Shown piece by piece: positions 25,359 through 35,400 of a DNA stretch of 64,000 nucleotides. Position 1 is the first letter of the stretch. Each line of letters starts with the position of its first letter. The notes under the pieces are model-generated. The model did no database searches. It was not told the DNA's origin and was given only the letters and a program-made list of their open reading frames with translations. The DNA comes from F23-D06 sp963620035 (lineage in GTDB: Bacteria > Bacteroidota > Bacteroidia > Bacteroidales > WCHB1-69). Location of the stretch: positions 1 to 64,000 of the forward strand of contig CAVEXN010000001.1 in NCBI GenBank assembly GCA_963620035.1, written 5' to 3'. A program made the position numbers and the translations under genes.

Positions 25359-25677
25359 CTGAGATTGTAAGGTAAAAGGTCATAGCGGTGTCAATGAACC
25401 CTCCAGAGTAAGAGAATGTCGGATTGGCAATTGTTGTATCAGATAGTAAATCGGATGCATAGATGTATGGTATTGATTGAAAGCCTGTTGCAATCGGGTC
25501 GATTTTCCACTCATAGGAATAGGGGGCAGTCCCGTTTGAGGCCGTAGGATTTCCGCCGAGAGTGACAGACGAATCTGTTGAGCATCGGTGAATGTTGTCT
25601 CCGGCATCTGCAATGCATTGGGCAGATAAATTGAAAGATGCCAAAGAGAGCATTAGGAAAAGAAATATCTTTCTCAT
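25234..25677 (-). pseudogene. N-terminal part of a frameshifted T9SS-secreted protein
   Basis: Signal peptide MRKIFLFLMLSLASFNLSAQ, then an Ig-like/SprB-type repeat unit (DAGDNIHRCSTDSSVTLGG, TAPYSYEWKI, TISDASGCQSHDTVVV). The frame runs off after SIFFKRKP because of an indel in the six-A run at 25249-25254. The remaining frame, with the sorting domain, overlaps at 24789-25358. Joined, the gene would encode about 295 residues. Sequencing error, contingency slippage and decay are all possible. It ends close to the neighbouring lipoprotein transcription unit. Confidence 0.8.
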
Positions 25678-25702
25678 ATCAAATATATTTAAGTGTTTTT
25701 AA

Positions 25703-25798
25703 TTATTTGACAATTAGTGTTTTAGCGTCTCTTGCGATAAGGGCTTTACGAGTTGAACTTATTACGGCAGTATTTGTTTTTAGGATAAATAAGTTCAT
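25703..25798 (-). CDS. candidate 31-residue small ORF
   Basis: ATG at 25798 lies 29 nt downstream of the -7 box at 25834-25827, the same place the Cys-rich lipoprotein start occupies behind the other copy of this duplicated promoter. The frame reads MNLFILKTNTAVISSTRKAL and then a basic end, RDAKTLIVK. No family is recognisable. It may be a small protein, a leader peptide of the T9SS gene 25 nt downstream, or a remnant of a gene that once followed this promoter. Confidence 0.3.
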   Translation of the reverse strand: MNLFILKTNTAVISSTRKALIARDAKTLIVK

Positions 25799-25826
25799 AA
25801 TATTGTGTTGTTTGATTTGTATGTCG

Positions 25827-25834
25827 CAAAGATA
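25827..25834 (-). promoter_or_regulatory. -7 box (duplicated promoter, copy B)
   Basis: TATCTTTG on the minus strand within a region matching 24750-24655. It drives the small ORF at 25703-25798 and the frameshifted T9SS gene downstream. Confidence 0.6.
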
Positions 25835-25966
25835 ATGGTTTCATGCGGTTTTTCGGTCGGTTGACGAGAAAAAACATAAAAAATGTTAACGCGCCGTTCC
25901 CTGGTAATATGGCCTTGAGGCGGTTTGCCAAGGGACGACATTTCGATGGACGATGATTGTTCCCGA

Positions 25967-25996
25967 AAGGCACATTCCTGTTTTTTTGTATCTTTG
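25967..25996 (+). promoter_or_regulatory. promoter of the hutH-nadC operon
   Basis: TTG at 25967-25969 and TATCTTTG at 25989-25996 with 19-nt spacing, a full match to the Bacteroidota housekeeping promoter. The ATG follows 48 nt later. Confidence 0.75.
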
Positions 25997-26044
25997 CCCG
26001 CTTTTAGCATATTGAATACATTGTACAAATAAAAACAAGAAATA

Positions 26045-27541
26045 ATGGCAACGCATAAAATCTCCACCAAATTCTTAAGCATCGAAAAGGTTGAAAAAAT
26101 CATCCGCAACAACCATAAGTTGGCACTCTCTGAAGAGGCTATAGAAGCCGTGAAAAAATGCCGCGATTACCTGGACAAAAAAACCGATGAGGAAAAGGAA
26201 CCGATTTACGGGGTCACTACCGGTTTCGGTTCACTTTGCAACAAAAGCATTTCTAAAGAAGACCTTTCTACGCTTCAGCGCAATCTTGTCATTTCGCATG
26301 CCTGTGGCGTAGGCGAAGAGGTGCCGCAGGAGATTGTGCGGATTATGCTTCTGCTGAAAATACAGTCGCTTTCGTACGGGCACTCCGGCGTGCAGTTGGC
26401 CACCATACAGCGCCTTGTCGATTTTTTCAACAAGGGGGTTTATCCTGTGGTATATCAGCAAGGCTCTTTGGGCGCATCCGGCGACCTTGCCCCATTGGCC
26501 CACCTCTCCTTGCCGCTGATCGGCTTGGGCGAAGTCTATTACCATGGTAAAAAATACCCTTCGGCCGTCATCAATGAGAAGTTCGGATGGCAGCCTATCG
26601 TATTGCAGTCGAAAGAGGGGCTGGCATTGCTGAACGGAACGCAGTTCATGAGTTCATACGCCGTGTGGCTGCTGATGAAAGCCCAGAATCTTTCTTGCCT
26701 CGCCGACACCATCGGTGCCGTGTCACTTGACGCTTTCGACGGGCGCATAGAGCCTTTCAATATGCTGGTTCATCTGGTCCGTCCGCATGCGGGACAGATT
26801 GCTACTGCTTCCGTTATCACCCACATTCTCGAAGGCTCCCAGATTATCCAACAACACAAAGAGCATGTGCAGGATCCTTATTCGTTCCGCTGTATACCTC
26901 AAGTGCATGGCGCCACCAAAGATTCGATCCGTCACGTGCAGTCGGTGGTTGAAACGGAAATCAATTCCGTCACCGACAACCCGACGGTGTTCCCCGATGA
27001 GGACATCGTCATCTCGGCGGGCAATTTCCACGGCCAGCCGCTTGCGTTAGTGCTCGATTTCCTCTCTATTGCAATGGCAGAATTGGGCAACATCTCGGAA
27101 CGCCGCATTTACCAGCTCATCTCCGGGAAGCGCGGTCTGCCCTCATTCTTGGTCAAGAACCCCGGCCTGAACTCCGGCTTTATGATACCGCAATATGCGG
27201 CCGCCTCCATCGTCAACCAGAACAAGGCATTCACGATGCCATGCTCTACCGACTCTATTGAATCGTCACAAGGCCAGGAGGACCACGTGAGTATGGGAGC
27301 CAATGCTGCAACCAAATGCTATCTCGTCATAAACAACGTCGAGAAGATTTTGGCAATCGAATTGTTTAATGCGGCACAGGCCCTCGAATTCCGCCGTCCG
27401 CTCAGGTCGTCGGATTTCATCGAGGATTTTGTGGCGGAATACCGCGAAGAGGTCCCGTTTGTGGAGAACGACACCTATATGCACGAACTTATCCAGAAGT
27501 CCATCGACTTTATGCGCAGCATACACGTCACCATGCAATAA
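26045..27541 (+). CDS. hutH: histidine ammonia-lyase family aromatic amino acid lyase
   Basis: Removes ammonia from histidine to give urocanate. The 498-residue protein has the ASG triad (A144-S145-G146 in GSLGASGDLAPLAH) that cyclises to the MIO cofactor, the YGVTTGFG motif near 55 and the RNLVISHACGVG segment, whose Ser-His is typical of histidine-specific members rather than Phe/Tyr lyases. Later conserved parts include QDPYSFRCIPQVHG and NNVEKILAIE. No hutU, hutI or hutG is nearby. Instead it heads a tight operon with a lipoprotein gene and nadC, which is unusual for a histidine-degradation enzyme. Substrate is inferred from sequence only. Confidence 0.9.
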   Translation: MATHKISTKFLSIEKVEKIIRNNHKLALSEEAIEAVKKCRDYLDKKTDEEKEPIYGVTTGFGSLCNKSISKEDLSTLQRNLVISHACGVGEEVPQEIVRIMLLLKIQSLSYGHSGVQLATIQRLVDFFNKGVYPVVYQQGSLGASGDLAPLAHLSLPLIGLGEVYYHGKKYPSAVINEKFGWQPIVLQSKEGLALLNGTQFMSSYAVWLLMKAQNLSCLADTIGAVSLDAFDGRIEPFNMLVHLVRPHAGQIATASVITHILEGSQIIQQHKEHVQDPYSFRCIPQVHGATKDSIRHVQSVVETEINSVTDNPTVFPDEDIVISAGNFHGQPLALVLDFLSIAMAELGNISERRIYQLISGKRGLPSFLVKNPGLNSGFMIPQYAAASIVNQNKAFTMPCSTDSIESSQGQEDHVSMGANAATKCYLVINNVEKILAIELFNAAQALEFRRPLRSSDFIEDFVAEYREEVPFVENDTYMHELIQKSIDFMRSIHVTMQ

Positions 27542-27550
27542 AGGAAGCCG

Positions 27551-28042
27551 ATGAGAAAATTGCGGTTATTCGTCTGGTGCGTTGCCCTGATGTGCGGCTG
27601 CGGTTCCCGCGAGAAGTTTTCAGAGATTCCGCATATCGAATTTGTCGGGCTTGAGAAGATAGATGACGGCACGGGAATTGACAGCCGGGCAGAACTCGTT
27701 GTCCACTTTCAGGACGGTGACGGGAACATAGGGCTGGACGAATCAGACACGACGGGCGTTTTTTCACAGGACTCGTCGTATTATTACAATTTTTTCATCG
27801 ATTATTATGAAAAACAACAGGGCGAGTGGGTGTCGGTGGAATTGCCGACACCCCTGCATGTCCGTGTGCCCGTGCTGAGCCAAAACGTCCCGGAAGCCAT
27901 CGAGGGCGACATAAAGGTGCTGACCTATATTAACAATCTGTTCTCGCCTTATGATACCGTCAAATTCTCTTGCTGTCTTGTTGACAGGGACCTGAACAAA
28001 AGCAATGTAATAGAAACCCCAGAAATAACGGTGAAAAAATGA
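27551..28042 (+). CDS. lipoprotein of unknown function
   Basis: Predicted lipoprotein of 163 residues. The signal peptide ends ALMCGCGS, with the lipidated Cys at about 17. The mature part is acidic and beta-rich: AELVVHFQDGDGNIGLDESD looks like a possible Ca-binding loop, followed by YYNFFIDYYEKQQGEWVSVE and a C-terminal DTVKFSCCLVDRDLNKSN. The type is common in Bacteroidota but without known function. It lies 9 nt after hutH, and its TGA overlaps the nadC ATG, so it is an internal operon gene. Confidence 0.8.
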   Translation: MRKLRLFVWCVALMCGCGSREKFSEIPHIEFVGLEKIDDGTGIDSRAELVVHFQDGDGNIGLDESDTTGVFSQDSSYYYNFFIDYYEKQQGEWVSVELPTPLHVRVPVLSQNVPEAIEGDIKVLTYINNLFSPYDTVKFSCCLVDRDLNKSNVIETPEITVKK

Positions 28043-28890
28043 CAATCACAAAACAGATAGAGCAATTGGTCGGAATGGCCTTGCAGGAGGATATCGGAGA
28101 CGGCGACCATTCGTCGCTTTCGTGCATACCGGAGACAGCCCGAGGAGAGATGCGGCTGTTGGTGAAACAAGACGGCATTCTCTGCGGCATAGACGTGGCA
28201 CGCGAAGTGCTCCGCCAAGTGGATCCCGCCATTGAGATGGAACAATATCTGAAAGACGGCGAAAAAATTGCAAAAGGCGATGTCGCATTCAGACTGAAAG
28301 GCTCCGCTCAAAAGATGCTTACGGCCGAAAGAACAGTGCTTAATTTTATGCAAAGGATGAGCGGCATTGCTACGGCAACGCGCATTTGTGTGGACGAGGT
28401 GAAAGATACGGGCGTGACGCTTCTGGACACGAGGAAAACGACACCGAACATGCGGGTTTTCGAGAAGTATGCCGTCAAGACCGGCGGGGCGCAGAACCAC
28501 CGTTTTGGGCTTTTCGATATGATGATGCTCAAAGACAACCATATCGACTTTGCCGGCGGAATAGAGCGTGCGATCGATGCCGCCAGAACGTATCAGGCGG
28601 AGCGCGGACTGAACCTAAGAATCGAAATCGAAACCCGCAGCCTTGACGATGTACAGAGGGTTATGCAACATGGCGGTGTCCACCGCATCATGTTCGACAA
28701 CTTCACGCCGGACCGGATCCGCGAGGCTGTCCGCATCGTGGACCACCGCTACGAAACCGAAGCCTCCGGCGGCATTGTGCGGGAAACATTGCACGACTAT
28801 GCAGCAACAGGTGTCGATTTTATTTCCATCGGTGCATTTACCCACCATATCTCCAGTCTTGACCTAAGTCTGAAAACTGTTTTGTTTTGA
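28039..28890 (+). CDS. nadC: nicotinate-nucleotide pyrophosphorylase (carboxylating)
   Basis: Quinolinate phosphoribosyltransferase; converts quinolinate and PRPP to nicotinate mononucleotide in de novo NAD synthesis. The 283-residue protein has the family motifs EDIGDGDHSS, AERTVLNFMQRMSGIAT, DTRKTTPNMRVFEKYAV, GGAQNHRFGLFDMMMLKDNH and IEIETRSLDD, and ends FISIGAFTHHISSLDLSLK. It overlaps the upstream lipoprotein gene by 4 nt, and the AsmA-like gene starts 5 nt after it. nadA and nadB are not in the window. Confidence 0.97.
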   Translation: MTITKQIEQLVGMALQEDIGDGDHSSLSCIPETARGEMRLLVKQDGILCGIDVAREVLRQVDPAIEMEQYLKDGEKIAKGDVAFRLKGSAQKMLTAERTVLNFMQRMSGIATATRICVDEVKDTGVTLLDTRKTTPNMRVFEKYAVKTGGAQNHRFGLFDMMMLKDNHIDFAGGIERAIDAARTYQAERGLNLRIEIETRSLDDVQRVMQHGGVHRIMFDNFTPDRIREAVRIVDHRYETEASGGIVRETLHDYAATGVDFISIGAFTHHISSLDLSLKTVLF

Positions 28891-28895
28891 AAAAC

Positions 28896-30920
28896 ATGAA
28901 AAGAGTCTGTAAGATAGCACTTCTGATGATCGGGATTGTGCTGGCCGTGCTGATTGTGGTGAGCGTGGCAGCGGGTCCCGTTGCCAGAGCCTATCTGGTG
29001 AAACACAGCGAAGAGATATGCCACCGCAAGGTTGATATTGAACATATACGCATCAATGTCTTTAACGGCGGTGTTTCCATTCTCGGCTTTACGATGAAAG
29101 AGGAGAATCCGCAAAAGGATTTTGTCTCTTTTTCCAAACTGAAAGTGCGGTTGTCGCTGCCGCGCCTGCTCGGAAAGTCAGTCTATTTCCGCAAAGTTGA
29201 ACTTGACGGACTGAACGGACAGGTGATACAAAACAACAGCCGTTTCAATTTCAGCGACATAATAGATTTTTTTTCAAAAAATACGGAAGACAATGACGAC
29301 AAACCGTCCGGCTGGAGCGTCACACTTAACAATATAAATATCAGTAACAGCGCATTGACCTATCAGGACGTGGCGGTGGGAAGCAGTATAGGTCTCAAGA
29401 ATATCGTGCTCAATGTGCCATGTATCCATTTCTCCGGAGACGATACGCAAGTTGACTTGAACCTCGATTTTGAGAAAGATGGAAAACTTGCCGTGAAGAT
29501 GGCATACAACATAGAAAAAGAGAAGTATGAACTGAACTTGAGGTGGATCAAATTTGACATTGCCACGGTGAAGCCCTACTTGACGCAGTATCTGAATGTC
29601 GGGACGTTGGAAGGGCAACTTGACGGTGACCTCAAGGCTACGGGTTCTATGAGCCATCTGCTGAACTTGAAAGTGCAAGGCAGTCTTTGTCTCAAAAATA
29701 TGGAGGCCACAGCCGGGAATCAGGATCCGCTGGCATCATTGTCATCACTGCGGGTCGCCATTGACAACATAGACCTTGAGAACAAAGAATGCCGGATAGA
29801 CAGCATCAAACTTGACAGTCCAATGTTCCGGTATGAGATTTTCAGGGACGGGAACACGTTGTCGCGGCTTTTCGCCACCTCGGGCAATAACAAAACAGAC
29901 GAGGGGGCGGTTGATTTTCAAGACGAACACCAAAAACAAGATCCGGCTGACGATGTCAAGGAAAAGTTGCACTTTGATGTCAGGAAACTGACGGTATCAA
30001 ACGGGCGATTCTTGTTTGCCGACAGGTCTGTGTCGCCGCAGGAGCAGGAGTTTGCTGTCGGCAACATTGAGGTGTCTGCGGAGAACATATCCGACGAGCA
30101 GAAAGCAACGCTTGCGGTAACGGCCGGGCTGGGAAGTCTGGGCAAGCTTCGGTTTTCCGGCAATGTCGATATTGTGGATTTCAAGAATGCAGACATAGAT
30201 GTAATGATTGAGAACCTGGCATTAAAGGACTTTTCGCCCTATTCGCTGCATTATCTTGCCAGTCCGCTGCAGGACGGGCTGTTCACATTCAGAAACACGA
30301 CAACCATCAAGGACAGTTGGCTCGACAGCCGCAACGGACTCGACATATACAAGCCCGTGTTCGGAAAGAAAGACCGGAGTCTGACACCCGTAACCAAAGT
30401 GCCGGTAAGGGCGGCCGTTTATATCCTGACAGACCGCAAGCATCATGCCCGTATGGAGGTGCCCGTAAAAGGCAATGTCGCGTCGCCGGAGTTTTCGTTT
30501 CGGAAGATATTCTGGAAAACGCTTGCCAACCTTATTGTCAAGATTGCCGCATCTCCGATAGACTTCATCGGGGATGCCATCGCCGGCAACGGCACATTCA
30601 AGGCTATGGTTTTCCCGCCTCGCGACACCATCATGCTGAATATGGAACAAGTACATCAGATTCAGGAGATTGCAACGTGCCTTAAGGAGAAAGAAGAACT
30701 TGTGCTGGAAATACAGACCGGGGTTAACATTACAACGGAAGATACGGTTAACCTGCAACAGCGCAAGAATGTGCTGATGAGCAATTGTTTTGAGACGATA
30801 AAGAATCAGTTGGCAGGGCAGGGCATTCCCGGACAACGCATCCGCCAGAACGAAGAAATGTTGAGTGTGTCAGCCAACAATGAACTGAAAGCCGCTTTTA
30901 ATTTACACTATGATGAGTGA
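28896..30920 (+). CDS. AsmA-like / DUF748 inner-membrane-anchored protein
   Basis: Large envelope protein of about 674 residues: an N-terminal membrane anchor (IALLMIGIVLAVLIVVSVAAG) then a long periplasmic region. The repeated beta-rich pattern matches the AsmA/DUF748 family (VDIEHIRINVFNGGVSILG, ISNSALTYQDVAVG, VDINVMIENLALKDFSPYS-type segments), proposed to form lipid-conducting bridges across the periplasm. The C-terminus (LVLEIQTGVN to ELKAAFNL) has the OmpA-like remnant often seen in DUF748 proteins. I prefer the ATG at 28896; a TTG at 28887 is also in frame. The next gene begins inside its last codons. Confidence 0.82.
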   Translation: MKRVCKIALLMIGIVLAVLIVVSVAAGPVARAYLVKHSEEICHRKVDIEHIRINVFNGGVSILGFTMKEENPQKDFVSFSKLKVRLSLPRLLGKSVYFRKVELDGLNGQVIQNNSRFNFSDIIDFFSKNTEDNDDKPSGWSVTLNNINISNSALTYQDVAVGSSIGLKNIVLNVPCIHFSGDDTQVDLNLDFEKDGKLAVKMAYNIEKEKYELNLRWIKFDIATVKPYLTQYLNVGTLEGQLDGDLKATGSMSHLLNLKVQGSLCLKNMEATAGNQDPLASLSSLRVAIDNIDLENKECRIDSIKLDSPMFRYEIFRDGNTLSRLFATSGNNKTDEGAVDFQDEHQKQDPADDVKEKLHFDVRKLTVSNGRFLFADRSVSPQEQEFAVGNIEVSAENISDEQKATLAVTAGLGSLGKLRFSGNVDIVDFKNADIDVMIENLALKDFSPYSLHYLASPLQDGLFTFRNTTTIKDSWLDSRNGLDIYKPVFGKKDRSLTPVTKVPVRAAVYILTDRKHHARMEVPVKGNVASPEFSFRKIFWKTLANLIVKIAASPIDFIGDAIAGNGTFKAMVFPPRDTIMLNMEQVHQIQEIATCLKEKEELVLEIQTGVNITTEDTVNLQQRKNVLMSNCFETIKNQLAGQGIPGQRIRQNEEMLSVSANNELKAAFNLHYDE

Positions 30921-31959
30921 GAAAACAAGGCGCAAAATGAAAGAGATGATAGCGCAGTTCCGGTGGAGAGGTGAAGAATGGGAAGAGATGCCGGTCGTGG
31001 GTCCGATAATCCGAAAGTCAAAGACCGTTTCATTTCTCGGGCTACAGCAGATGCCGTTGTACGATGTCATGCAGTTCTATATGATGTCATTAGGGAAAGG
31101 AATCATCTTTCAACGCGCCGCGGCGCTCACCTATAGAGTGTTCATTGCCCTGATACCGATGCTTATCGCCCTCTTTTCTGCCATTGCATTTTTAGGCAAC
31201 AATGTGCAGACAGTTTTGCTCGATTTCCTGCAGTCACTGTTCCCGACGTACGCTTGGCCTGCCATCGAGAATGTGGTCACCGATGTCATCACTCGTCAGA
31301 ACGGAACGTTGTCATCCCTTATGCTGTTCTTCGGCATCTATTTCACCGTTCTTTGTATGAATGGCATCCTTGTGGCGCTCAACACCTCGTTTTTACAAGA
31401 AAAACGGCAGAATTTCATAAAGCAACTCGGTATGAGTTTCGTGCTGATGTTCATATTCTTCATCACGATAGTGACAGTGGTGCTGCTTTTCATTTTCTCT
31501 GCCGCGCTTGTCAACAGGCTGCACCACCGGCTGATGGGCGAAAACCCTAATGCGGTTTATTATTATGCGATACATGGCATCAAGTGGCTGCTTACTTTCG
31601 GAGCCATCTATTTTATGGTCAGCGTCACCTACCACATAGCTTCCGGGGAGAAAAAGAGCCGGTACCGTTTCTTCTCTGCCGGCTCAACTACTTGTACCTT
31701 ATTGATGGTTGTGCTGTTATGGGGGCTGAATGTCTATTTTTCCAATTTCACCAATTACAACCTGATATACGGATCGTTGGGAGCGTTGTTTGCTATTCTG
31801 TTGTGGCTGAACTGGAGTTCACTGGTGCTGTTGATAGGCTATGAACTGAACGTAAGCATAGCCAAGGCAAAATCAACAAAGACGGTTGGAGAGATGGAGA
31901 ACAACACCGCAGCCCAGCGTAAAGGCAAGCATTTGGAAAAAAACAAAATGAGAGAATAA
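30910..31959 (+). CDS. YihY/BrkB-family inner-membrane protein
   Basis: Polytopic membrane protein of 349 residues with about six membrane segments, matching the YihY/virulence factor BrkB family: FQRAAALTYRVFIALIPMLI in the first segment, then LMLFFGIYFTVLCMNG and YGSLGALFAILLWLNWSSLV near the end. The family's function is unknown, despite an old, incorrect label as RNase BN. The start at 30910 overlaps the end of the AsmA-like gene by 11 nt, so the two are coupled. The C-terminal tail is cytoplasmic and lysine-rich. Confidence 0.92.
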   Translation: MMSEKTRRKMKEMIAQFRWRGEEWEEMPVVGPIIRKSKTVSFLGLQQMPLYDVMQFYMMSLGKGIIFQRAAALTYRVFIALIPMLIALFSAIAFLGNNVQTVLLDFLQSLFPTYAWPAIENVVTDVITRQNGTLSSLMLFFGIYFTVLCMNGILVALNTSFLQEKRQNFIKQLGMSFVLMFIFFITIVTVVLLFIFSAALVNRLHHRLMGENPNAVYYYAIHGIKWLLTFGAIYFMVSVTYHIASGEKKSRYRFFSAGSTTCTLLMVVLLWGLNVYFSNFTNYNLIYGSLGALFAILLWLNWSSLVLLIGYELNVSIAKAKSTKTVGEMENNTAAQRKGKHLEKNKMRE

Positions 31960-31994
31960 ACAATGATATATATACAAAATAAATTTATGCAATT

Positions 31995-32378
31995 ATGGAT
32001 TCCTTTATAGAGTTTATAGTCACGATAGCGTTAGTGGCATTGTTCTCATTGCCTTCGTTATTGAAAAAGAAAACGGAAAAGAAAGCCGACCCGAATGTAA
32101 TGATGGAGGAAGAATTTGAAACAGAAGACATTCAGGAAGAGATATGTGATGCGGACATAGTGGACACAAGACGCCGGCCCGAGGAAGAAAGGGAATATTT
32201 CACCTATGAGCGTATGCCGGAAACGAGAGTCGCTGATACAAGAGTGAAGGGCACAAAAGGGAAACGGTCTGCGCAAGTGGTTGAAGATAAAAACAATGAT
32301 GACTTATTGCTTGATTTCAGCGAGGCGGAGTTGTTGAAGGGAGTGATCTATTCGGAAATCCTCAAGAAAAAATTTTGA
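31995..32378 (+). CDS. small membrane-anchored acidic protein
   Basis: A 127-residue protein with one N-terminal membrane segment (FIEFIVTIALVALFSLPSL), a short lysine stretch, a long acidic middle (EEEFETEDIQEEICDADI), a basic stretch and a C-terminal helix, DFSEAELLKGVIYSEILKKK. I do not recognise the family, although similar anchored proteins occur in Bacteroidota. It lies 36 nt after the YihY-type gene and is probably the last gene of the hutH operon. It is followed by the receptor-gene promoter. Confidence 0.7.
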   Translation: MDSFIEFIVTIALVALFSLPSLLKKKTEKKADPNVMMEEEFETEDIQEEICDADIVDTRRRPEEEREYFTYERMPETRVADTRVKGTKGKRSAQVVEDKNNDDLLLDFSEAELLKGVIYSEILKKKF

Positions 32379-32442
32379 AATACTGCGTAAAAGTATTTTG
32401 AAGATAATGAAATTTCGAAACACTAACGAAACGGAATTTTTG

Positions 32443-32450
32443 TATTTTTG
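32443..32450 (+). promoter_or_regulatory. -7 box of the receptor-trio promoter
   Basis: TATTTTTG preceded by ATTTTTG, 48 nt before the receptor ATG. The TTTTTG-TATNTTTG context resembles the hutH, trxA and queA promoters. No clear -33 TTG. Confidence 0.55.
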
Positions 32451-32497
32451 GCGCTCAAATTCAAAATGGTATAAATTTTAAAGTTTAATATAAATTA

Positions 32498-35400
32498 ATG
32501 GCTATGATTAAAAAAGTACTCTCAATTCTAGGGGTAGTTATTCTTTTCTCAGGCATGGCATTTGCGCAGACCAGTACCATTAAAGGTAAGGTCGTGGATC
32601 AGACCGGAGAGCCTTTGCAGTACACAAAGATTTTCCTGAAGCTCAGCGACAAGGTTGTGAACATGGCTATGGCTGACGACAAGGGTGAGTATTCAATGTT
32701 CGGCGTAGAACTTGGAACGTACGACCTCGAGGCTGATGCCCAGATGACCTGCAAGAAATCACTCAAAAAGACAGACATCAAGGTGGGAACCAGTCAAGTT
32801 CTCTTCATTGACTTTGCTATTGACTGTTCCAGCGACTTGGAAGAGGTTGTCATCAAGTATGAACCGCCTGTCTTTGACCCGGACAACACAAGTTCAACAA
32901 GTCGAATCAGTGGAGACAACGTACGTACAACGCCGGGGCGTTCTGTGACCAGCGCATTGGCGAACTTGGAAGGCGTCTCCAGTGTGGATGGTTCCATGAC
33001 CTCTGTCCGTGGTAACCGTTCTGATGGTCAACAGACCATCATCGATGGTGTGCGTGTGCGTGGCAACGGTGGTATCTCAATGTCGTCCATCGAGGAGGCC
33101 CAGTTGATTCAGGGTGGTATCCCGGCAGAATACGGAGACGGAACATCATTCACCGTCATTACTACAAAGTCCGCCCCGAAAGACTTCCACGGCTCCATCG
33201 AGTTGAGAGGCTCCATTGACGGATACAACAATTTCCTGGGCGCAGCCTCTGTTTCAGGTCCGCTCTTGAAAGGCAAGAAGAAAAACGACCCCACCCGTAT
33301 CGGCTTTATGTTCAGCGGTGAGGTTTCATACGACCACGACGCATCCCCGGCACGCGGCGGCGTCTATGTAGCAAACGACGATACCCGGGAAGCCCTCATT
33401 GCCAACCCTCTGCGTTACAGCTCTTCAGAGTTCGGCTCTTGGCAGCAGGCCGGTTGCTACCTGACCAGTGACGCTTTCCATAAAGAGCGTGTACGGAAAA
33501 ACGCCGGCAGCTGGGACTATCTGGGACAACTCAAACTCGACTTCACCCTCGGCAAGAGAAACAACATGAGACTGTCCCTCAGCGGGTCTTACGAATACGT
33601 GAAAGGAAAATCCTGGAGCACGACCTATGCTCTTCTCAACGGCGACAACAACCCGATTGTGACCAACTCCACGATGCGTCTCAATGCACGTTTGAACCAC
33701 CGTGTCTATACGGACACAACCGGCAATGGCGTGCTGAAGAATGTGATGTATGACGTGAACGTCAACTATACACGCTTCAATTCCAATTCCTATGCCGCCA
33801 ACCACAAAGACCATTTCTTCGAGTACGGCTATGTGGGTCAGTTCACCACAACCAAGGCCAGGGGATATTCTGCAACGCAAGACGAACTGACCGTTACCGT
33901 TGACAGTGTGCCCATTACGCTTTACAACGCAGTCGAGTTCCAGGGATGGTACGATTCAATCGTCTCATTCAAGATTAACCCCAACTTTAATGTGAACCCG
34001 ATCCTTTCTCAATATACGCTCAACTTCGTTGACAATTTCATCACTAACAATGCTTATTATGATTATTACGGCTCCACCAGCCTGCCGATAGACCTTGACG
34101 TTTACCAGCAGTACGGCGCACTGCGCAATGGTGACTCCCCGAGTCTCATCTATTCTATGTACTATTCTCCCGGTACTGTTTACAACGGATACAGCAAAGG
34201 CCAGACCGAGCAGTTGGGCGTGAAGGCCAGCATCTCGATGAACCTCAAAAATCACGAGTTCAAGTTCGGTTTCGACTTTGAAAAACTTACCTACAGAGGA
34301 TACAGCATTGCACCCGTTTCTTTGTGGACGTTGATGAGAAACGAAACCAACTCACACATTTCCGAGCTTGACAAGGACAACCCTATCATCACAGACAACG
34401 GAAGCGTGTTCACCGTTGACTATAACAGAGCCATCAACCTGAACGAGCAGACAAACTTTGACCGCAATCTGCGTACATCACTTGGCCTTGACCCCAACGG
34501 AAACGACTGGATCGACATCGACAACCTCGACCCTTCCACATACAACCTGAACATGTTCTCCGCCGAGGAACTCCTCCAAGGAACTTCCGGCGGTGTCAAT
34601 CCGATGGTCAGTTACTATGGTTATGACTACACCGGTAGAATCAACAAACACAAAACCACGATTGCCAACTTCTTCAACGATACGATTGCCGGCGGACAGC
34701 GCTCTTACAATATCGGAGCTTACGAACCTATCTATATGGCATTCTATCTGCAAGACAAATTCTCCATCAACTCCCTCCTCTTCAACATCGGTCTGCGTGT
34801 TGACCGCTTCGATGCCAACCAGGAAGTGTTGAAAGACCCTTACCTTTTCCGTGAAGCTTACACCGTAGGCGATATGTGGAGCATCCTAAGCAAGAACCCT
34901 GCCTATTCTAACAAGTCAATGGGGGACGTGTTCGCAGGAAACGCAGAATCTGACTGGGTTGTTTATTATTCCGGTTCCGATACTTATATGAGCGAAAGCG
35001 AAATCGGCGGTGACGGATTCACCTCCAGCTCGATTGTCGGTTACCGTAACGGAGACACTTGGTACGACGCGCAAGGCAACGAGGTGACGAACCCCGAGTC
35101 TGCCCTTTCACTCAATGTCAACGGACCAGTTCTGAAGAACCCGCTCTATGACGAGAACAACAACCTCATTGGCGGTATCACGAAAGTTGAATCAAGCGCA
35201 TTTACCGATTATGTCGCACAATGGTCTGTGATGCCCCGTATCTCCTTCTCTTTCCCGGTATCCGACAACTCATTGTTCTATGCTCACTACAACATCATCA
35301 CCTCACGTCCGACCAACCTGCAGATATCACCGATTGACTATTTGTTCATTTCGCAACGCAAGTCCACCAACGACATCGTGAACAACCCCAATATGAAGCC

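Noticed and set aside
26045..27541. Phenylalanine or tyrosine ammonia-lyase instead of histidine ammonia-lyase
   Set aside because: The SHACGVG segment keeps the Ser-His pair of histidine lyases; Phe/Tyr enzymes carry other residues there. Substrate still needs an assay.
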